This document shows, piece by piece, positions 7,689 through 15,838 of a stretch of DNA of 64,000 bases. Below the pieces are notes generated by a model. That model saw nothing but the letters and a program-made list of their open reading frames with translations, was not told the origin of the DNA and did not search any database. The translations under genes and the position numbers were made by a program. The stretch comes from DATCMU01 sp036563245. Lineage in GTDB: Bacteria > Pseudomonadota > Alphaproteobacteria > Rhizobiales > Devosiaceae. Within the stretch, counting starts at the first letter, position 1. Every line of letters starts with the position of its first letter. Where the stretch lies: the NCBI GenBank assembly GCA_036563245.1, contig DATCMU010000029.1:124001-188000 (forward strand), in the 5' to 3' direction.

Positions 7689-9062
7689 ATGACCAACACC
7701 AACGACAGCGGCAAGTCAGCCTTCACCGGCTTCGGGGATGAATGGCGGCCATCCAACCTGACCTCCGACGAGGCCCGCCGGGCCACCGACTGGGTCGAGG
7801 CCAGGATCGACAAGCGCGCGCTTCTCACATCCAAGGAGCGCAAGGAAGACATCCGCGACGTCATGTGGCAGCTCGAGAAGGACGGCGAGATCCTCGTGCA
7901 TCGCGTTTCCGACGTGCATGAGCCGGTCATGGCCAAGACCCTTTATGGCTGGGACAAGAAGATCCCCACCAACAACCTTTGGCACCACAAGTCCTGCGGG
8001 CAATGCGGCAACATCCCGGGGTACCCCTCATCGGTCCTGTGGCTGATGAACCAGATGGACATCAGGTACCTCGACGAAACCGACCAGACCTCGTGCACCG
8101 CCTGGAACTACCACGGTTCAGGCATCGGCAATGTGGTCTCGCTCGCCGCGGTCTTCCTGCGCAATTTCCACCAGGCCTACATGTCCGCCAAGTCGCAGGG
8201 ACTGCCTGAAGGCACCTACTACCCGCTGGTGCATTGCGGCACGTCCTTCGGCAACTACAAGGAAATGCGCATCTTTCTCATGCACTCGGCCGAATTGCGC
8301 GCCGAGGTGAAGAAGATCCTGGGCAAGCTCGGGCGGCTGGTCGACGGCAAGCTGCTCATCCCCGAGGAAATCGTGCATTATTCGGAATGGCTGCACGTCA
8401 TGCGCCACCGCATCCATGAGCGCCAGACCGTGGACGTCAGCTCGATCCGCGCCACCGTTCATCCGGCCTGCCACGTCTACAAGATGGTGCCGGAGGACGT
8501 GATCTATGACGACGATGTGCTCGATGGCAACCGCGTGGCGGTGACCACCGGCCTGCTGCAGACCCTTGGCGCCAATGTCGTCGATTATTCGACCTGGTAC
8601 GATTGCTGCGGCTTCGGGTTCCGCCACATCATCGGCGAGCGCGAGTTCACCCGCTCCTTCGCCATCGACCGCAAGATCAAGGTCGCGGTCGAGGAGGCAA
8701 AGGCCGACGTGATGATCGGCCACGATACCGGCTGCATCACCACCCTCGACAAGAACCAGTGGATCGGCAGGGCCGTGGACAAGGTCTATGCCCTGCCTAT
8801 CATGGCCGATTGCCAGTTCGCCGCGCTCGCTTTGGGCGCGCATCCCTACAAGCTGGCGCAACTGCACTGGCACGCCTCGCCCTTCGAGGACCTGCTTGAG
8901 AAAATGGGCATCGACTGGGAGAAGGCCAAGGCCGAATTCGTCGACTATCTCGACGAGGTCAAGGCGGGGCGTATCGAGACCCTTTACGATCCCAAGCGCG
9001 CCATCACCTCGGGACCGGGCTACGTCAAGCCCCAGATGATTGCAGCCGGAGACGACAAGTGA
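7689..9062 (+). CDS. shdrB1: sHdrB1, CCG-domain catalytic subunit
   Basis: A 457-residue HdrB-like protein. Cysteines that could hold non-cubane clusters are Cys103/106 (SCGQCGN), Cys136, Cys183, then a second set Cys261 (HPACHVY), Cys306-Cys307 (DCCGFG) and Cys349 (DTGC). The last set lacks the second Cys of the usual CxxC ending, reading GCITT. It is longer than HdrB2 because of an N-terminal region of about 90 residues. The start at 7689 follows GAGGAG 8 bp upstream and gives the family length; an upstream in-frame start at 7566 would overlap shdrC1. Its stop overlaps the GTG start of shdrA (GTGA). Confidence 0.9.
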   Translation: MTNTNDSGKSAFTGFGDEWRPSNLTSDEARRATDWVEARIDKRALLTSKERKEDIRDVMWQLEKDGEILVHRVSDVHEPVMAKTLYGWDKKIPTNNLWHHKSCGQCGNIPGYPSSVLWLMNQMDIRYLDETDQTSCTAWNYHGSGIGNVVSLAAVFLRNFHQAYMSAKSQGLPEGTYYPLVHCGTSFGNYKEMRIFLMHSAELRAEVKKILGKLGRLVDGKLLIPEEIVHYSEWLHVMRHRIHERQTVDVSSIRATVHPACHVYKMVPEDVIYDDDVLDGNRVAVTTGLLQTLGANVVDYSTWYDCCGFGFRHIIGEREFTRSFAIDRKIKVAVEEAKADVMIGHDTGCITTLDKNQWIGRAVDKVYALPIMADCQFAALALGAHPYKLAQLHWHASPFEDLLEKMGIDWEKAKAEFVDYLDEVKAGRIETLYDPKRAITSGPGYVKPQMIAAGDDK

Positions 9063-10111
9063 CCAAACCCGTCCTCATCGTCGGCGGTGGGCCTGCCGGC
9101 CTCTCCGCCGCTCATGCCCTTGCCACTTCCGGCCAGAAGGTCGTCCTTGTCGACAAGGCGGATCGCCTTGGCGGCGCCCCGATCCTTTCCGGCTATGCGC
9201 GACTGGTGCCCAGCCATGAATGGGCCAAGGACGCCATCGGCGGCATGGTCACCCGCGTGGAAGACGATCCGCGGATCGAGATTCACCGCGACAACTCGGT
9301 GGCCCGCTTCGAGGGTACACCCGGCGATTTCACCGCGACGCTCAAGGATGGAACGAAGGTCGAGGCCAGCGCCGCAATCCTTGCCACCGGCTTCACCCAT
9401 TTCGACTCGATCAACAAGCCCGAATGGGGCTTTGGAACCTATCCCGACGTTGTCACCACGGTGCAGGTCGAGCAGATGCTCTCTTCGGGCAAGGGCGTGC
9501 GCTGCCCGTCCGACGGACGCGCGCCCGAGCGCGTGGCGATCCTCCTGTGCGTGGGGTCGCGCGACCGCCAGATCGGCCGCGAGTGGTGCTCCAAGATCTG
9601 CTGCACGGTTTCGGCCAATATCGCCATGGAGATCCGCGAGGCGCTGCCCGACAGCAATGTCTACATCTACTACATGGATATCCGCACCTTCGGGCTCTAC
9701 GAGGGCGAGTTCTACTGGAAGAGCCAGGAGGAGAGTAAGGTCAAGTACATCAAGGCGCGCATCGCCGAGGTGACATCGGACGGCAAGCGGCTGCTGGTCA
9801 AGGGTGAGGATACCCTGGTCAAGCGCCCCATCTCCATTCCCTTCGACATGGTGGTGCACGCCATCGGCATGGACCCCAATGTCGACAACATGACCCTCTC
9901 CGCGGTGTTCGACGTCGAACTGGAGAAATACGGACACATCCGCAAGGCCTCGACCTATTCGAGCATGTCCGGCACCTCCCGCCCGGGCGTGTTCGTGGCT
10001 GGTGCCGCGACTGGTCCAGAAACCATCGACGATTCCATCGCGCAGGGTCAGGCGGCGGCCATGGCGGCCCTGAACCTGGTACGTGCCGGTCAACTCGAGG
10101 CGGCCGAGTGA
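9059..10111 (+). CDS. shdrA: sHdrA, FAD-binding subunit
   Basis: A 350-residue flavoprotein starting with GTG inside the shdrB1 stop. The Rossmann motif VGGGPAGLSAA spans residues 8-18 and VLVDKADRLGG 29-39; the C-terminal GVFVAGAATGPETIDDSIAQ closes the FAD site. The region CVGSRDRQIGREWCSKICC (about 162-180) holds the cysteines expected for the HdrA Fe-S cluster. It should be the electron-bifurcating or electron-transfer core of the sHdr complex, cytoplasmic, probably handing electrons to NAD+. Followed by a TGATG overlap with the next gene. Confidence 0.92.
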   Translation: MTKPVLIVGGGPAGLSAAHALATSGQKVVLVDKADRLGGAPILSGYARLVPSHEWAKDAIGGMVTRVEDDPRIEIHRDNSVARFEGTPGDFTATLKDGTKVEASAAILATGFTHFDSINKPEWGFGTYPDVVTTVQVEQMLSSGKGVRCPSDGRAPERVAILLCVGSRDRQIGREWCSKICCTVSANIAMEIREALPDSNVYIYYMDIRTFGLYEGEFYWKSQEESKVKYIKARIAEVTSDGKRLLVKGEDTLVKRPISIPFDMVVHAIGMDPNVDNMTLSAVFDVELEKYGHIRKASTYSSMSGTSRPGVFVAGAATGPETIDDSIAQGQAAAMAALNLVRAGQLEAAE

Positions 10112-10989
10112 TGTTTTCGCTGGGGCAAAGGCGTGCCGAAAAACAGAGGGCGGCGGTCCGGCCCGTGCTCGACCTGTCCGGGCCCCGGTTGCGACGCGCT
10201 TTCGAGGCGCTTGTGACGGCTGCCGAAGACAGCGGCGGCGTGGAACGCTATGTCAGCGCCCTGGTGCTGAAATCCTCGCTGTTCGAGGAGCTTCTGGGCA
10301 AGGGCCGTGTCGGCGAACTGACCGAGGGCGAGTTCCTCGATCTTGCCGCCTTCATCACGCCGGCGCGGCGTCGCGTGGGACCATGGCTCGCGGCGAACGG
10401 CTTCGACAAGATGCACCCCCGCCTCGCCATTCTGCTCGATGGCTGGGCGGATACGTCCACGGCCGATGCGCGGCTCTCGGCGTTCGCGGCCGCCTTTCCC
10501 GACGATCGCGAACATCGCTGGGCGCGCGATCTTGGCGCCGAAATCCTTCACTTCACCGCGCCGGACCGATACCCGCTCATGACCCGCTGGATCTGGGACC
10601 GGGCCGTGGGCACCGGCGTCCTGCGCGAAATCTGGTTCGCCGATGATGTCGACGCCGCGCGCATCGATGTGCCGGACGACTTCGCCGCCTTCGAAACCCT
10701 CTACGAAGAACTCGAGGGCTTCCTCAAGGACAATGGCGTGTTCCGCGATCTGGGGTTCTATGCCGACCTTTTGTGCGCCCACGTCTATGCGGGCTACATC
10801 AACGATCGTGGCGGGCAGTACCTGCGCTCCGACTTCACCGGCGCTGGCGATCCCATGGCCCACACCCGCCGCATGCTCGGCCTCGACGCGGTCGATACGA
10901 CCAGCGGGCGCACGCGCCTCAAGCTGATCGATGGTGATGTGCATGTCCTGGGCGAGCCTCGCCTCATCGCAAGCGGGGAGACCCACTGA
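10111..10989 (+). CDS. sHdr-cluster conserved hypothetical protein (between shdrA and shdrC2)
   Basis: A 292-residue soluble protein of unknown fold, mostly helical, with no signal peptide. There are no clustered cysteines, so it is unlikely to carry Fe-S. The segment HFTAPDRYPLMTRWIWD (about 150-166) is the most motif-like part. A gene of this kind sits between shdrA and shdrC2 in shdr clusters, so it is likely an assembly factor or a structural part of the complex. ATG 10111 overlaps the shdrA stop (TGATG); an alternative GTG is 3 bp upstream. Its own stop overlaps shdrC2 in the same way, so the whole run is translationally coupled. Confidence 0.85.
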   Translation: MFSLGQRRAEKQRAAVRPVLDLSGPRLRRAFEALVTAAEDSGGVERYVSALVLKSSLFEELLGKGRVGELTEGEFLDLAAFITPARRRVGPWLAANGFDKMHPRLAILLDGWADTSTADARLSAFAAAFPDDREHRWARDLGAEILHFTAPDRYPLMTRWIWDRAVGTGVLREIWFADDVDAARIDVPDDFAAFETLYEELEGFLKDNGVFRDLGFYADLLCAHVYAGYINDRGGQYLRSDFTGAGDPMAHTRRMLGLDAVDTTSGRTRLKLIDGDVHVLGEPRLIASGETH

Positions 10990-11735
10990 TGCCCATTCAT
11001 GAAAAGTCGCTGATCCGTCCGGAGAATCTCGTTACCCACGAGCATCTTGAACTTGAGGGCGTGGACGTATCGGGGCACTGGTCTACCTTCATCGAGACCC
11101 GGGCCGTGTCCGACTACAACGAGGCGTTGCAGGACGAGATTTCCGCCTTGCCCGGCGGCGAGAACATCCATCGCTGCTGGCAATGCGGCTCGTGCACGAA
11201 CGCCTGCACGGTCAACGCCATCAATCCGGACTTCAATCCGCGCTTCTGGATCTACCTCATCCGCATGGGGCTCGAGGAAGAACTCGTCCGGGACAAGGAC
11301 ATCATCTGGCAGTGCGTGAGCTGCAACAAGTGCACCTATGCCTGCCCGCGCGACGTCAATCCCGAAGGGGTGATGAAGGCGACGGCCCACTGGCTCGAAC
11401 TCAAGGGACTGACCGAAAAGAAACCCTCGATGGTCTTCGACGAGGCGTTCTCCAGCCAGGTCTTCGAGACCGGAAAGATCGAGGATGGACTGGTGCTGCG
11501 CCAGTTCTTCAAGCGGACCAACCAGCCGCTGACGCAACCCTGGCTGCTCACCCTGATCGCGCGGCTCGTCAGGCGTTTCCCCGTCTTCTACTTGATGCGG
11601 CTCGGGCTTGCGTCGGTATTCCGTCCCAAGACCCGCGGCTGGGGCAGGGCGCGTGTGGCAATTGATGAATATGTAAAGGAGCGCAAGGCCGCGGACCGCG
11701 CGGCGCTTGGGCTCGGTTCCAGGGGAGTCGAGTGA
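10989..11735 (+). CDS. shdrC2: sHdrC2, iron-sulfur subunit
   Basis: A 248-residue HdrC-type protein with two [4Fe-4S] motifs, CWQCGSCTNAC (Cys63/66/69/73) and CVSCNKCTYACP (Cys109/112/115/119). A hydrophobic stretch (TLIARLVRRFPVFYLMRLGLASVF, about 182-205) could touch the membrane or a partner. The second HdrC copy would pair with sHdrB2, so that the complex has two C-B branches around sHdrA. The start overlaps the stop of the preceding gene (TGATG). Confidence 0.91.
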   Translation: MPIHEKSLIRPENLVTHEHLELEGVDVSGHWSTFIETRAVSDYNEALQDEISALPGGENIHRCWQCGSCTNACTVNAINPDFNPRFWIYLIRMGLEEELVRDKDIIWQCVSCNKCTYACPRDVNPEGVMKATAHWLELKGLTEKKPSMVFDEAFSSQVFETGKIEDGLVLRQFFKRTNQPLTQPWLLTLIARLVRRFPVFYLMRLGLASVFRPKTRGWGRARVAIDEYVKERKAADRAALGLGSRGVE

Positions 11736-12676
11736 TGTCGGGTGACAAGACGAACGGCAAGTACAAGAGCGTCGCCTACTATCCCGGCTGCGCCCTTGAG
11801 GGAACCGGCCATGCCTACAACCGTTCCACCAAGGCGGTTGGCAAGGAACTCGGGCTCGATCTTGTGGAGCTCAAGAACTGGAACTGCTGCGGCGCCATGG
11901 AGGTCAAGAACATCGACCCCAAATTGCAGACCTACCTTTCGGCCCGCAACCTTTCCATCGCCGAGGACATGGGTTTCGACACGGTGATGGCGCCGTGCAA
12001 CGGGTGTTACCACAACCTCAAGAAGGCCGAATACGACCTGGCCCATGACGAGGGTTCGCGCGAGGTCAATCAGCGCCTTTCCTCCAAGGCCGGCCACAAG
12101 ACCTATGAAGCGGGCAACGTGGAAACCATCCACGCGCTGGACTGGATCAAGGAGTCCGTGGGCGAGGAGGGTCTGGCCGAAAAGGTGAAGAACTCGCTCA
12201 AGGGCCTCAAGGTCGCCAACTACTACGGCTGCATGTACACAAGGCCGCGCCACATCTTCCCCGAAAAGGACCAGGGCGAAGGTTCGGAATCGACGCACAA
12301 GCCGCACTTCATGGACGATCTTCTGGCGGCCGCGGGCGCCGAGAACGTCGAATACCCGCTCAAGACGGCCTGCTGCGGCGGCGCGCATGCGCTTTCCGAC
12401 AGCGATACCTCCACCCGCCTGGTGCTCAATCTCTTGACGACCGCCGAGGCCTGCGGCGCCGATGTGATCGCAACCGAATGCCCCACCTGCCATACCGGGC
12501 TCGAGATGCACCAGGTGCGCGCCGAAAAGGTCTTCGGCAAGAAGACGAATGTGAAGATCCTCTATTTCACCCAACTGCTCGGCATGGCCATGGGCCTGAG
12601 CCCCAGGGAAGTCGGCGTGCACGAGAACTTCTCGGACTCCTCGTCCCTGATCAAGCAGAAGGGGCTGGCGGGATGA
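11735..12676 (+). CDS. shdrB2: sHdrB2, CCG-domain catalytic subunit
   Basis: A 313-residue HdrB homologue with two canonical CCG domains: Cys19...Cys51-Cys52...Cys88-x2-Cys91 and Cys166...Cys213-Cys214...Cys249-x2-Cys252. These hold the paired non-cubane [4Fe-4S] clusters that in methanogen HdrB split the heterodisulfide. In sHdr this is the probable site where LbpA- or TusA-bound sulfur is oxidised. ATG 11735 overlaps the shdrC2 stop; a GTG at 11732 is a less likely start. The gene ends inside the start of the next gene (ATGA). Confidence 0.92.
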   Translation: MSGDKTNGKYKSVAYYPGCALEGTGHAYNRSTKAVGKELGLDLVELKNWNCCGAMEVKNIDPKLQTYLSARNLSIAEDMGFDTVMAPCNGCYHNLKKAEYDLAHDEGSREVNQRLSSKAGHKTYEAGNVETIHALDWIKESVGEEGLAEKVKNSLKGLKVANYYGCMYTRPRHIFPEKDQGEGSESTHKPHFMDDLLAAAGAENVEYPLKTACCGGAHALSDSDTSTRLVLNLLTTAEACGADVIATECPTCHTGLEMHQVRAEKVFGKKTNVKILYFTQLLGMAMGLSPREVGVHENFSDSSSLIKQKGLAG

Positions 12677-13143
12677 GTGCGGATCCGCTGTCCATCGCGG
12701 CAATCGAGGAGCGGACCGATCAACTGATCGCGTTCGATGACGGGGCGCTGCGCGAGGCCGCCCCCGCGCTGTCCGCGGAACTGCTCGCGATGGGTGAGCA
12801 TGTTCTCGAGGCCTGGCTGGTCGCGCATGGCAAGGTGCCGACCCAGGGCAGGCAGGAAGGTTTCCGCCTTCTGGCGCTGCACCGGCAGGGCGCGCGAGGC
12901 GATCCCAGCTTCAACGCCTGCCGGGAGACCTGCCGCGAAATCGTCTACCACCACAACGTCATCCGGCTCGATCCGGCGGCCGAGGGTGTCGCCGGTCGCA
13001 TTCGGCTCGGTGCAATGGTGGTACGGCATCTCGCCCTGTTTGTCGGCGGCAAGCTCGAGGTCGCGGGCCTCGGGGAATTCTGCTGCTCATCTCGCGGGCT
13101 GCGCATGACCGAAGCCAAGGCGCCCCCGTCCCGAACTGCCTGA
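12673..13143 (+). CDS. sHdr-cluster conserved hypothetical protein (between shdrB2 and lbpA)
   Basis: A 156-residue soluble protein with no domain that I recognise. Visible features are NACRETCREIVYHHNVIRL (about 78-96), with a CxxxC pair followed by His-His, and EFCCSSRGLRM near the C-terminus. Conserved-looking Cys and His residues in a sulfur locus suggest sulfur transfer or metal binding, but nothing proves it. It is coupled to shdrB2 by an ATGA overlap and lies 18 bp before lbpA. Confidence 0.8.
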   Translation: MSADPLSIAAIEERTDQLIAFDDGALREAAPALSAELLAMGEHVLEAWLVAHGKVPTQGRQEGFRLLALHRQGARGDPSFNACRETCREIVYHHNVIRLDPAAEGVAGRIRLGAMVVRHLALFVGGKLEVAGLGEFCCSSRGLRMTEAKAPPSRTA

Positions 13144-13161
13144 GCGAAAAGGAAAAGGATC

Positions 13162-13605
13162 ATGCCAACAGTACGCGGCTGCAATCTTCCAGACGATCTC
13201 CTGTACGATATCGACAACAACATCTGGTACCGCGACAACGGCGACGGCACCTTCACCGCCGGCATGACGATGGTGGCCACCGGGATGGCCGGCAAGCTGG
13301 TGGCGTTCACCGCCAAGAAGGCCGGCAAGACCATCGGGGCCGGCAAGTCCTGCGCCACCGTGGAATCCGGCAAATGGGTGGGCCCGGCCAAGCTGGGTTT
13401 CGACGCCGAGATCGTGGAAACCAACGAGGCCTTGAGCGCCGATCCGAGCCTTGCCAACTCCGATACCTATGGCGAGGGCTGGATGGTGAAGGTGAAACCT
13501 GTCGATTTCGACGCAGCCAGGGCGAGCCTGACCCCGGGCAGTGCCGTGGCGGCACCCTACGAAGCCAAGATGGCCGCTGACGAGTTCGTCGGCTGCGCCG
13601 CCTGA
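13162..13605 (+). CDS. lbpA: Lipoate-binding protein LbpA (GcvH-like) of the sHdr pathway
   Basis: A 147-residue GcvH-like carrier. The lipoyl hairpin reads ATVESGKWVGP, with Lys71 as the modified residue; glycine-cleavage GcvH usually has ESVK at this point. LbpA presents sulfur to the sHdr complex on its lipoate arm and does not take part in glycine cleavage: no gcvT or gcvP is near, while shdr genes and a dedicated ligase are. The C-terminal part (DPSLANSDTYGEGWMVKVKP) is typical of the GcvH fold. The ATG follows AAAAGGAAAAGGATC. Confidence 0.93.
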   Translation: MPTVRGCNLPDDLLYDIDNNIWYRDNGDGTFTAGMTMVATGMAGKLVAFTAKKAGKTIGAGKSCATVESGKWVGPAKLGFDAEIVETNEALSADPSLANSDTYGEGWMVKVKPVDFDAARASLTPGSAVAAPYEAKMAADEFVGCAA

Positions 13606-13678
13606 CCGGAGAAGCCGGCCAGGGTGAAGGCGAATTCACGGGCGCGGGGGGCGCCTGAACGCTTCCGAGGAGGAGCAA

Positions 13679-14173
13679 ATGGCAAACGAAAGCAATGCCA
13701 CGTCCATGTCGATGATCGTCACCAAGGGGTCGCTCGACTGGGGCTATCCGCCATTCATCCTGGCCACGACCGCGGCCGCGATGGGGTTGGAGGTGACCAT
13801 GTTCTTCACCTTCTACGGGCTGACGCTTCTCAAGAAGAAGCTGGATCTGAAGGTGACCACGCTGGGCAATCCGGCCATGGCCATGCCCATGATGGGCATG
13901 CACATGTCCATGCCCAATATCGTCGCCGCGCTGCCCGGGGTGGATTCAGCGGCGACCGCCATGATGAAGAACCTGACCAGGAAGAAAGGCGTCGCCTCGA
14001 TCGAGGAGCTGCGCGACATGGCGGTGGAGGCGGACGTGCACATGATCGCCTGCCAGATGACCATGGACCTGTTCGAATACAAGCTCGACGACATGATCGA
14101 GGGGCCGGTTCTCGGCGGCGCCGCCAGCTATATCGAGACCGCGACCAAGAGCGACATCAACCTCTTCATCTGA
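13679..14173 (+). CDS. dsrE3A: DsrE3-type sulfurtransferase (COG2210/YrkE-like)
   Basis: A 164-residue protein of the DsrE2/DsrE3 class. It has a glycine/alanine-rich Rossmann-like start (LDWGYPPFILATTAAAMGLE), a Met-rich middle (MAMPMMGMHMSMPN, about 67-80) and the conserved site MIACQMTMDLF with Cys125. DsrE2 proteins carry a membrane anchor; this one looks soluble, as expected for DsrE3. Such proteins move persulfide sulfur between rhodanese, TusA and sHdr. It lies 24 bp before tusA and follows lbpA. ATG 13679 has GAGGAGGAGC upstream. The 3A subtype is inferred from the tusA neighbour and is not proven. Confidence 0.82.
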   Translation: MANESNATSMSMIVTKGSLDWGYPPFILATTAAAMGLEVTMFFTFYGLTLLKKKLDLKVTTLGNPAMAMPMMGMHMSMPNIVAALPGVDSAATAMMKNLTRKKGVASIEELRDMAVEADVHMIACQMTMDLFEYKLDDMIEGPVLGGAASYIETATKSDINLFI

Positions 14174-14197
14174 CGCGACAAAACCGGAGACGACGAA

Positions 14198-14425
14198 ATG
14201 GCCGATCAGTTGCTGGACGCCAAGGGGCTCAATTGCCCGCTGCCCATCCTCAAGGCAAAGAAGGCACTCAATGCGCTGCCCGCCGGCGGGACGCTGGAGA
14301 TCCTTGCCACCGATCCGGGGTCGGTGAAGGACTTCGAGGCGTTCTGCCGCACCACCGGCAACGAGCTGATGGAGCATACTGTGGACGGCAACGTCTTTCG
14401 CTTCATCATCAGGCACAGCGCCTGA
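14198..14425 (+). CDS. tusA: TusA-family sulfur carrier
   Basis: A 75-residue TusA protein with the signature GLNCPLPILKAKKAL; Cys13 of the CPxP motif carries the persulfide. TusA proteins in sulfur oxidisers act as the central cytoplasmic sulfane-sulfur shuttle, receiving sulfur from rhodanese or DsrE proteins and feeding sHdr. It is the last gene of the run DsrE-shdr-lbpA-dsrE3-tusA. ATG 14198 has GGAGAC 7 bp upstream. Confidence 0.93.
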   Translation: MADQLLDAKGLNCPLPILKAKKALNALPAGGTLEILATDPGSVKDFEAFCRTTGNELMEHTVDGNVFRFIIRHSA

Positions 14426-14497
14426 CAATCCGTCCATCACACGCATTCCCCTGCCGGCCCGCACGCCGGAAGGCCAGAGGTCGGCCTTGCCGACTCT

Positions 14498-14513
14498 ATT
14501 TATTATGATAAAT
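14498..14513 (+). promoter_or_regulatory. Operator ATTTAT-N4-ATAAAT, copy 1 (amidase promoter)
   Basis: A perfect 6-bp dyad with spacer TATG, 40 bp before the amidase start. The same pattern occurs twice at 22260-22306 before the ABC operon that includes the GntR gene, so all three are probably sites of that regulator. Confidence 0.7.
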
Positions 14514-14552
14514 CTGGTATCCGGGCGCGCAAGCTGGGGAGGCCGGATACAC

Positions 14553-15782
14553 ATGCAGGCGAATGGTGAACGCCTCTGGGCCGAATTGATGGCCATGGCT
14601 GAACTCGGGGCAACGGAAAACGGCGGCTCGGAGCGGCTGGCACTCACGGAGCGCGACAAGGCTGCTCGCGATCTCTTCGCGGCATGGTGCCTGGAATTGA
14701 AGCTCGACGTCCATGTCGACGAGATCGGTTCGATGTTCGCGCGCCGCGCCGGGCGCAATCCCGACCTGCCGCCGATCATGGTGGGAAGCCACCTCGACAC
14801 CCAGCCCCGGGGCGGCCGTTTCGATGGCGTCTACGGTGTACTCGCCGCGATCGAGGCCCTGCGTACCATTGAAGAAGCGGGCCATGGGTTGCAGCACCCC
14901 GTGGAAATCGTCAACTGGACCAACGAGGAAGGATCGCGCTTTGCGCCCGCGACCATGGGGTCCGGGGTATTTGCCGGCGCCTGGTCCCTGTCCGAGGCGC
15001 TTTCAAGAACCGACCGGAACGGCATCAGCGTCGCCGATGCGCTGAAGGCCATCGACTACGTGGGCACGTTGAAGGCGAAGAAGCGTCCCATCCACGCCTA
15101 TCTCGAAGCCCATATCGAACAGGGGCCGGTTCTTGAGGCCAGGGGTATACCCATTGGCGCGGTGACCGGTGCGCGCGGCCAGATCTGGTACAGGCTCACG
15201 ATCACCGGCACCGAGGCCCATGCCGGCGCGGCCGCGATGGACCTGCGCCGCGATGCCCTCGCGGCAGCCGCCGAGGTGATCCTTGCCGTGGAGACGCTGG
15301 CCAAGGGCGAGCACCCCGACGCGGTGGGGACCGTGGGGTCGATATCGGCCACGCCCAATTCTCCAAACGTGGTGCCCGGCCGGGTCGACCTGACCGTCGA
15401 GTTCCGTGCTTTCGAGAAGGATACCCTGTTGCGGCTAGACCAGGGCTTGAAGGCCTGGCTGAAAGGCACCCGCGAGCAGCGTGGAGTCGCCATCGATCTT
15501 GAGGTGAGCATGCGCAGCGATCCGGTCGCTTTCGATGCAAAACTGGTTGCGGCGATCGAGCAAAGCGCCGCGGACGCCGGCCATGAGGTCATGCGCATGC
15601 CTTCGGGCGCCGGGCACGATGCCTGCCGGATTGCTGCCATCGCGCCCGCCGCGATGATTTTCATTCCCTGCGTTGGCGGTATCTCGCACAACGAAGCCGA
15701 GGACATAACCGTGGACTGGGCGGAGGCCGGGGCGAGCGTGCTTGCCGGGGCCATTCTGGCCGCTGACGCAACAGGTTTCTGA
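14553..15782 (+). CDS. Zn-dependent hydantoinase/carbamoylase-family amidase (M20 fold)
   Basis: A 409-residue enzyme of the N-carbamoyl-amino-acid hydrolase / allantoate amidohydrolase / beta-ureidopropionase family. Zinc ligands and catalytic residues are visible: GSHLDTQPRGGRFDGVYGV (His and Asp, about 72-90), NEEGSRF (Glu, about 126-132), EAHIEQGP (His, about 187-194) and the C-terminal GAGHDA and GISHNEAED motifs. The reaction would be hydrolysis of a carbamoyl or amide bond. The exact substrate is unknown. It shares the ATTTAT-N4-ATAAAT operator with a peptide-type ABC importer and a DUF1028 gene, so it probably degrades what that transporter brings in. ATG 14553 is preferred because GGGGAGG lies 10 bp upstream. 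Confidence 0.85.
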   Translation: MQANGERLWAELMAMAELGATENGGSERLALTERDKAARDLFAAWCLELKLDVHVDEIGSMFARRAGRNPDLPPIMVGSHLDTQPRGGRFDGVYGVLAAIEALRTIEEAGHGLQHPVEIVNWTNEEGSRFAPATMGSGVFAGAWSLSEALSRTDRNGISVADALKAIDYVGTLKAKKRPIHAYLEAHIEQGPVLEARGIPIGAVTGARGQIWYRLTITGTEAHAGAAAMDLRRDALAAAAEVILAVETLAKGEHPDAVGTVGSISATPNSPNVVPGRVDLTVEFRAFEKDTLLRLDQGLKAWLKGTREQRGVAIDLEVSMRSDPVAFDAKLVAAIEQSAADAGHEVMRMPSGAGHDACRIAAIAPAAMIFIPCVGGISHNEAEDITVDWAEAGASVLAGAILAADATGF

Positions 15783-15838
15783 CGCGGCGCGGAGACGGTG
15801 TCATCCGCGCTGCAGCCGTGCTTGCCGCCCGGCCTCTT

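Noticed and set aside
9059..12676. Methanogen-type heterodisulfide reductase (CoM-CoB)
   Set aside because: Two C and two B subunits with LbpA, TusA, DsrE and a lipoate ligase define the sulfur-oxidiser sHdr type.
13162..13605. Glycine-cleavage H protein GcvH
   Set aside because: No gcvT or gcvP nearby; the location in the sHdr locus and the ESGK lipoyl site favour LbpA.
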